Positions 14,575 to 17,078 of a stretch of 17,078 nucleotides of DNA are shown here, one piece after another (within the stretch, counting starts at the first letter, position 1; each line of letters begins with the position of its first letter). The notes beneath the pieces were generated by a model. It worked only from the letters and a program-made list of their open reading frames with translations. It was not told where the DNA came from and did not search any database. A program made the translations under genes and the position numbers. Origin of the DNA: Opitutia bacterium (GTDB taxonomy: Bacteria; Verrucomicrobiota; Verrucomicrobiia; Opitutales; UBA953); assembly GCA_021204635.1 (NCBI GenBank), contig JAJPZB010000025.1:1-17078 (forward strand), given 5' to 3'.

Positions 14575-15201
14575 ATGAGCGACGCGACGTATCCCGTTTT
14601 TGAAACCTTCCACAGCTGGCAAGGCGAAGGCGAGCACGTCGGCAGATCTGCATTTTTCATCCGCCTCTACGGCTGCCCAATCCGTTGCCCGTGGTGCGAT
14701 TCTGCGGCGACGTGGCAAAACTCGCCGGAAATTTTGCGCAAAATTCGCCACACAACTGCGGCAGAACTCGCAACAGTTGCGGCGGCAACAAAGCCGGACT
14801 TTGTCGTCATAACCGGCGGCGAGCCGACAATCCACAACCTCGCCCCGCTCTGCGACGCTCTCCACGCCGCAAAGTTGCGAGTGCATCTCGAAACCTCGGG
14901 TGCATTCGAGATTTGCGGAAATGTCGATTGGATAACTCTTTCGCCAAAGACAAAAAAGTTGCCGTTGCGCAACAATCTAACTCGCGCTGATGAGTTGAAA
15001 TTAATTATCGGCGACAAGGCGGATCTTTTCTTTTGGGCAAAAGAAATCGCCGGCTGCACGGCGCGCTCCGTCTGGCTTCATCCGGAGTGGTCGCAGCGGG
15101 AAAATCCCGATGTTCTTGCGGCAATCTCGGCATGGGTTCGCGACAGTGGTTCGCCCTATCGCGCGGGCTGGCAATTGCACAAACTCTACGGCGCCGAGTA
15201 G
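14575..15201 (+). CDS. queE: 7-carboxy-7-deazaguanine synthase (radical SAM)
   Basis: QueE rearranges 6-carboxytetrahydropterin to 7-carboxy-7-deazaguanine, the step after QueD, using S-adenosylmethionine, a [4Fe-4S] cluster and Mg2+. The 208-residue product has the N-terminal substrate motif WQGEGEHVG (15-23) and the cluster motif CPIRCPWC (Cys34, Cys38, Cys41, pattern CX3CX2C). VVITGGEPTIHNL (77-89) contains the SAM-binding GGEP. LETSGAF (105-111) and LSPK (122-125) also fit the family. It starts 23 bases after queD on the same strand, so the two are probably one transcript. No Shine-Dalgarno is evident. queC and queF are not in this window. Confidence 0.94.
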   Translation: MSDATYPVFETFHSWQGEGEHVGRSAFFIRLYGCPIRCPWCDSAATWQNSPEILRKIRHTTAAELATVAAATKPDFVVITGGEPTIHNLAPLCDALHAAKLRVHLETSGAFEICGNVDWITLSPKTKKLPLRNNLTRADELKLIIGDKADLFFWAKEIAGCTARSVWLHPEWSQRENPDVLAAISAWVRDSGSPYRAGWQLHKLYGAE

Positions 15202-15279
15202 TGCCAAAACGCAATTTTTTTCAATTTTGCGGGCATGTACGCCGGAAATTTGTTGATTTCATCGCAAAGAAACGGAAAA

Positions 15280-15347
15280 CTGCTTCCGACTTTTTTAAAA
15301 GTCCGCAGCTCTCTGCTGGTAGAAGCACCTCGGAATTTCCGATGCTT
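15280..15347 (+). ncRNA. Candidate structured 5' leader of the RRM gene
   Basis: The spacer upstream of the RNA-binding protein gene folds into nested and competing stems. CTGC (15280-15283) pairs with GCAG (15305-15308) around an inner stem GACTTTT/AAAAGTC (15288-15294 with 15297-15303). The same GCAG can instead pair with CTGC (15313-15316). A second hairpin pairs AAGCA (15323-15327) and TCGGA (15330-15334) with TCCGA (15338-15342) and TGCTT (15343-15347), leaving CC bulged. A short T-run follows the last stem. This looks like a cis-regulatory leader, possibly for autoregulation or cold response, but I recognise no known RNA family. Confidence 0.4.
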
Positions 15348-15401
15348 TTGAAACCCGACGGGCGGGAACACAGAGATGCGTAATAGTCAGCAAACTAAAA
15401 A

Positions 15402-15884
15402 ATGGATAAAAAGTTATTCGTCGGAAACCTCGCTTGGGAAACAAGCGGAGACGACCTAAAACAGTACTTCAGCAACTTCGGGACAGTTGAATCTGCCGAA
15501 GTGTTGCTCGACAGGTTCACGGGACGCGCACGAGGCTTTGGCTTCGTCGTGATGGCAACGGCGGAGGAAGCACAAAACGCCGTAGAAAAAGCCGAGGGTG
15601 TCGAATTCATGGGGCGCCCGCTCAAAGTGAACATCGCGAGACCGCGAGAGGAAGTACCGCCGGCACGCCGCCAGGGCGGATATAACCGTGGTGGATACGG
15701 CGCCCCGAGGCGCGGATTCGGAGGCCCGAGGGAAGGCGGGTACAATCGTGGCGGATACGGCGCCCCGAGGCGCGGATTCGGCGGGTCGCGGGAAGGCGGC
15801 TACAATCGCGGCGGATACAACGGAGAGCGCAGAGGCGGATTCTCCCGCGGGCCGCGGTCGTTCGACGGCTCAGCCGAGGGCTGA
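15402..15884 (+). CDS. Glycine-rich RRM RNA-binding protein
   Basis: The 160-residue product is one RNA recognition motif (1-80) followed by an Arg/Gly/Tyr-rich tail. RNP2 is LFVGNL (5-10) and RNP1 is RGFGFVVM (44-51), with the aromatic residues needed for RNA stacking. The tail has two and a half tandem copies of a 20-residue unit of the GGYNRGGYGAPRRGFGG type, starting at residues 92, 112 and 132. It resembles bacterial Rbp proteins, which bind RNA and are often cold-induced. The start follows an A-rich stretch without a Shine-Dalgarno. A folded leader lies upstream and a strong terminator downstream, so the gene is probably monocistronic. RNA targets cannot be inferred. Confidence 0.94.
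   Translation: MDKKLFVGNLAWETSGDDLKQYFSNFGTVESAEVLLDRFTGRARGFGFVVMATAEEAQNAVEKAEGVEFMGRPLKVNIARPREEVPPARRQGGYNRGGYGAPRRGFGGPREGGYNRGGYGAPRRGFGGSREGGYNRGGYNGERRGGFSRGPRSFDGSAEG
15675..15842 (+). repeat. 60-base tandem repeat encoding the RGG tail
   Basis: Two complete 60-base units (15675-15734 and 15735-15794) and a partial third encode the Gly/Arg/Tyr repeats of the RRM protein. The two complete units differ at eight positions, and 29 central bases (15693-15721 and 15753-15781) are identical. This suggests a recent duplication, and copy number could vary between strains. Confidence 0.85.
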
Positions 15885-15906
15885 TCTCATTTCCCCAAAA
15901 CAAAAT

Positions 15907-15942
15907 TCCGTTCCCGAGAAGGTTCGGGAACGGAGTTTTTTT
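15907..15942 (+). terminator. Strong bidirectional terminator between the RRM gene and murF
   Basis: TCCGTTCCCGA (15907-15917) pairs perfectly with TCGGGAACGGA (15924-15934) around a 6-base loop, followed by G and seven T (15936-15942). On the - strand the same stem is followed by an ATTTTG/TTTTGG tract, so it can also terminate murF, whose stop codon is 30 bases away. Confidence 0.92.
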
Positions 15943-15971
15943 GCGGAAATTTTCCAAGAAAGCGAAAAGCG

Positions 15972-17078
15972 TCAGGCAACTTCGGGTGGCAAAACCCGCT
16001 CCAACGCGAAGCCTCGCGAACCTTTAATGAAAACATCGCCGTCAAACTCGGCGACAAACTTTCGCAAGGCGTCGATGTCGTCGAACGCGAAAATTTTCTC
16101 CTGCGGAAACCCTGTTGCCGCAGCCCCGACGGCGTAGAATCTCGCATTGCCGCCAAAAACGGCGAGCGAGTCTGTGGCGGGCGACAACGCCAACTTTTCT
16201 CCCACCTCGCGGTGGAGGCGCTCGGAATCCGCCCCCAACTCGTTCACGCCACCAAGCAGGAACAGTCGTCGCGGCGAGTTCTTGGTTTCGCGCGAGAATG
16301 CCGCCACCGAGTCCAAAATCGACGCCGGCGACGCATTGTAGCAATCGACGAAGAACTTTCGCCCGCGACAATCGACGCGGATTTCGCCACGGTTGCGCGA
16401 CGGTTTCCACGCTGCGAGGACGCGGGAAATCTTCTCGTCCGTCACACCACAGAGGCGCGCCGCCACAATGACGAGCGCCGCATTTTCCGCCAAGCCCCGC
16501 GACAACGACGCCACGCGGAAGCGGGCTCCGGGTTGGTGGTGGGGGCGCATTTCGACGTCGAAGCCGAGATCGTCGCGGGCCTCGGAAATTTCCGCCACCA
16601 CAATCCCGGAATCGCGCCTGCCCCGCAACAGACCCTCCGCCAATTCTGCGTCGCGCGCGCATTTCGCCACCACAATGCGCGGGCATTCCAAGTCCGCGAA
16701 CGCCTCAAAGCGCAAAAGTTCCGCAGGGAAAACGGCGTGACCACCAACCCTGAGATTCCGCGACAAAGCCGCCTTCTCGCGGGCAATATTCGCAAGCGTG
16801 CCGAGCCCTTCGAGGTGCGCGGGCGCAACTGTTGTGGTGAGCGCGATGTCGGGCAAAATCATCTGCGCGGATTGCTCCACCTCACCACAAACGCTCATTC
16901 CCGCCTCGACGACGAGGAATTTGTCGCGCTCGGAATCCGCGCCGAGAATGGTCAGTGGCACGCCAATTGTGTTGTTCAAGTTCGCAAAAGTTGCCTTTGT
17001 GGTGGCGTGCTCGGAAAGGACTGCGGCGAGCATGTCTTTCGTCGAAGTTTTCCCGACGCTGCCGGTGACGCCCACCAC
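15972..17078 (-). CDS. murF: UDP-N-acetylmuramoyl-tripeptide--D-alanyl-D-alanine ligase, 5' end missing
   Basis: MurF adds D-Ala-D-Ala to the UDP-MurNAc-tripeptide, the last cytoplasmic step of the peptidoglycan precursor. The visible 368 codons begin at the P-loop GVTGSVGKTSTK and run to the natural stop; the N-terminal substrate domain lies beyond the window edge. Other signatures are NLNNTIGVPLTIL, VVEAGMS, PAHLEGLGTLANIAREKA, FVDCYNASPASI in place of the usual SYNANP, and LGGVNELGADSERLHREVG. These separate it from MurE and MurC. Two stretches of the coding region match the dispersed repeat of this window: HHQP is encoded by CACCACCAACCC, and RVGG by its complement. Confidence 0.93.
   Translation of the reverse strand: MVGVTGSVGKTSTKDMLAAVLSEHATTKATFANLNNTIGVPLTILGADSERDKFLVVEAGMSVCGEVEQSAQMILPDIALTTTVAPAHLEGLGTLANIAREKAALSRNLRVGGHAVFPAELLRFEAFADLECPRIVVAKCARDAELAEGLLRGRRDSGIVVAEISEARDDLGFDVEMRPHHQPGARFRVASLSRGLAENAALVIVAARLCGVTDEKISRVLAAWKPSRNRGEIRVDCRGRKFFVDCYNASPASILDSVAAFSRETKNSPRRLFLLGGVNELGADSERLHREVGEKLALSPATDSLAVFGGNARFYAVGAAATGFPQEKIFAFDDIDALRKFVAEFDGDVFIKGSRGFALERVLPPEVA
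16530..16545 (+). repeat. Repeat core inside murF (encodes HHQP)
   Basis: GGGTTGGTGGTGGGGG on + is an exact match to the repeat core found between genes. On the coding strand it reads as PHHQP, in the linker before the region that corresponds to the LPGRHN segment of other MurF proteins. It keeps the reading frame. Confidence 0.7.
16741..16750. repeat. Second repeat core inside murF (encodes RVGG)
   Basis: CCACCAACCC matches a ten-base core of the dispersed repeat, in opposite orientation to the copy at 16530. It encodes RVGG in LRVGGHAVF, a natural position in MurF, so this match may be coincidence. Confidence 0.4.

Noticed and set aside
15205..15236. Terminator after queE (CGCAA...TTGCG with T-run)
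   Set aside because: Only a 5-base-pair stem with a T-rich loop; the T-run lies inside the loop rather than after the stem.

Overview
The window is GC-rich bacterial chromosome carrying housekeeping genes. The mixture suggests a member of the Planctomycetota–Verrucomicrobiota–Chlamydiota group, most likely Verrucomicrobiota (Opitutae-like). This is an inference from protein character: a long DnaE, a stand-alone decarboxylase/carboxylase alpha chain, an ABC-2 operon followed by a membrane-anchored TPR-like protein, and a cyanobacterial-style glycine-rich RRM protein. No rRNA or marker gene fixes the taxon. No phage, transposase, CRISPR array or tRNA was seen.

Layout, left to right. dnaE (- strand, 89-4045) and clpB (- strand, 4601-7219) are separated by a 555-base gene-free stretch filled with a degenerate 17-20 base repeat, core CACCACYAACCC / GGGTTRGTGGTG. 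Next on the - strand come a pyruvate carboxylase subunit B / oxaloacetate decarboxylase alpha-type protein without a biotinyl domain (7474-8973) and nadC (9149-10087). A tandem-domain universal stress protein reads divergently on + (10278-11132) and ends at a strong hairpin. Facing it on - is an apparent operon: acylphosphatase, ABC-2 ATPase, ABC-2 permease and a TPR-like membrane protein (14036 down to 11220). Divergent from it on + are queD and queE, two steps of preQ0/queuosine synthesis. Then comes a glycine-rich RRM RNA-binding protein with an apparently structured 5' leader and a strong bidirectional terminator. The 3' part of murF (- strand) runs off the right edge.

The most unusual content is the dispersed repeat. 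It fills the dnaE and clpB flanks, recurs after the decarboxylase-like gene and after uspA, and appears twice inside the murF coding region. Between dnaE and clpB the array switches strand: about ten G-rich units on the left and nine C-rich units on the right, arranged around a short palindrome at 4390-4404. The whole stretch could fold on itself as DNA or as read-through RNA. I do not recognise this family as a described element.

Other second-look sites are an 18-base perfect palindrome between acyP and queD, the folded leader of the RRM gene, and an inverted repeat that begins at the nadC stop codon. Many starts here (dnaE, nadC, acyP, the ABC ATPase, queD, queE, the RRM gene) have no visible Shine-Dalgarno sequence, so those starts rest on protein similarity.
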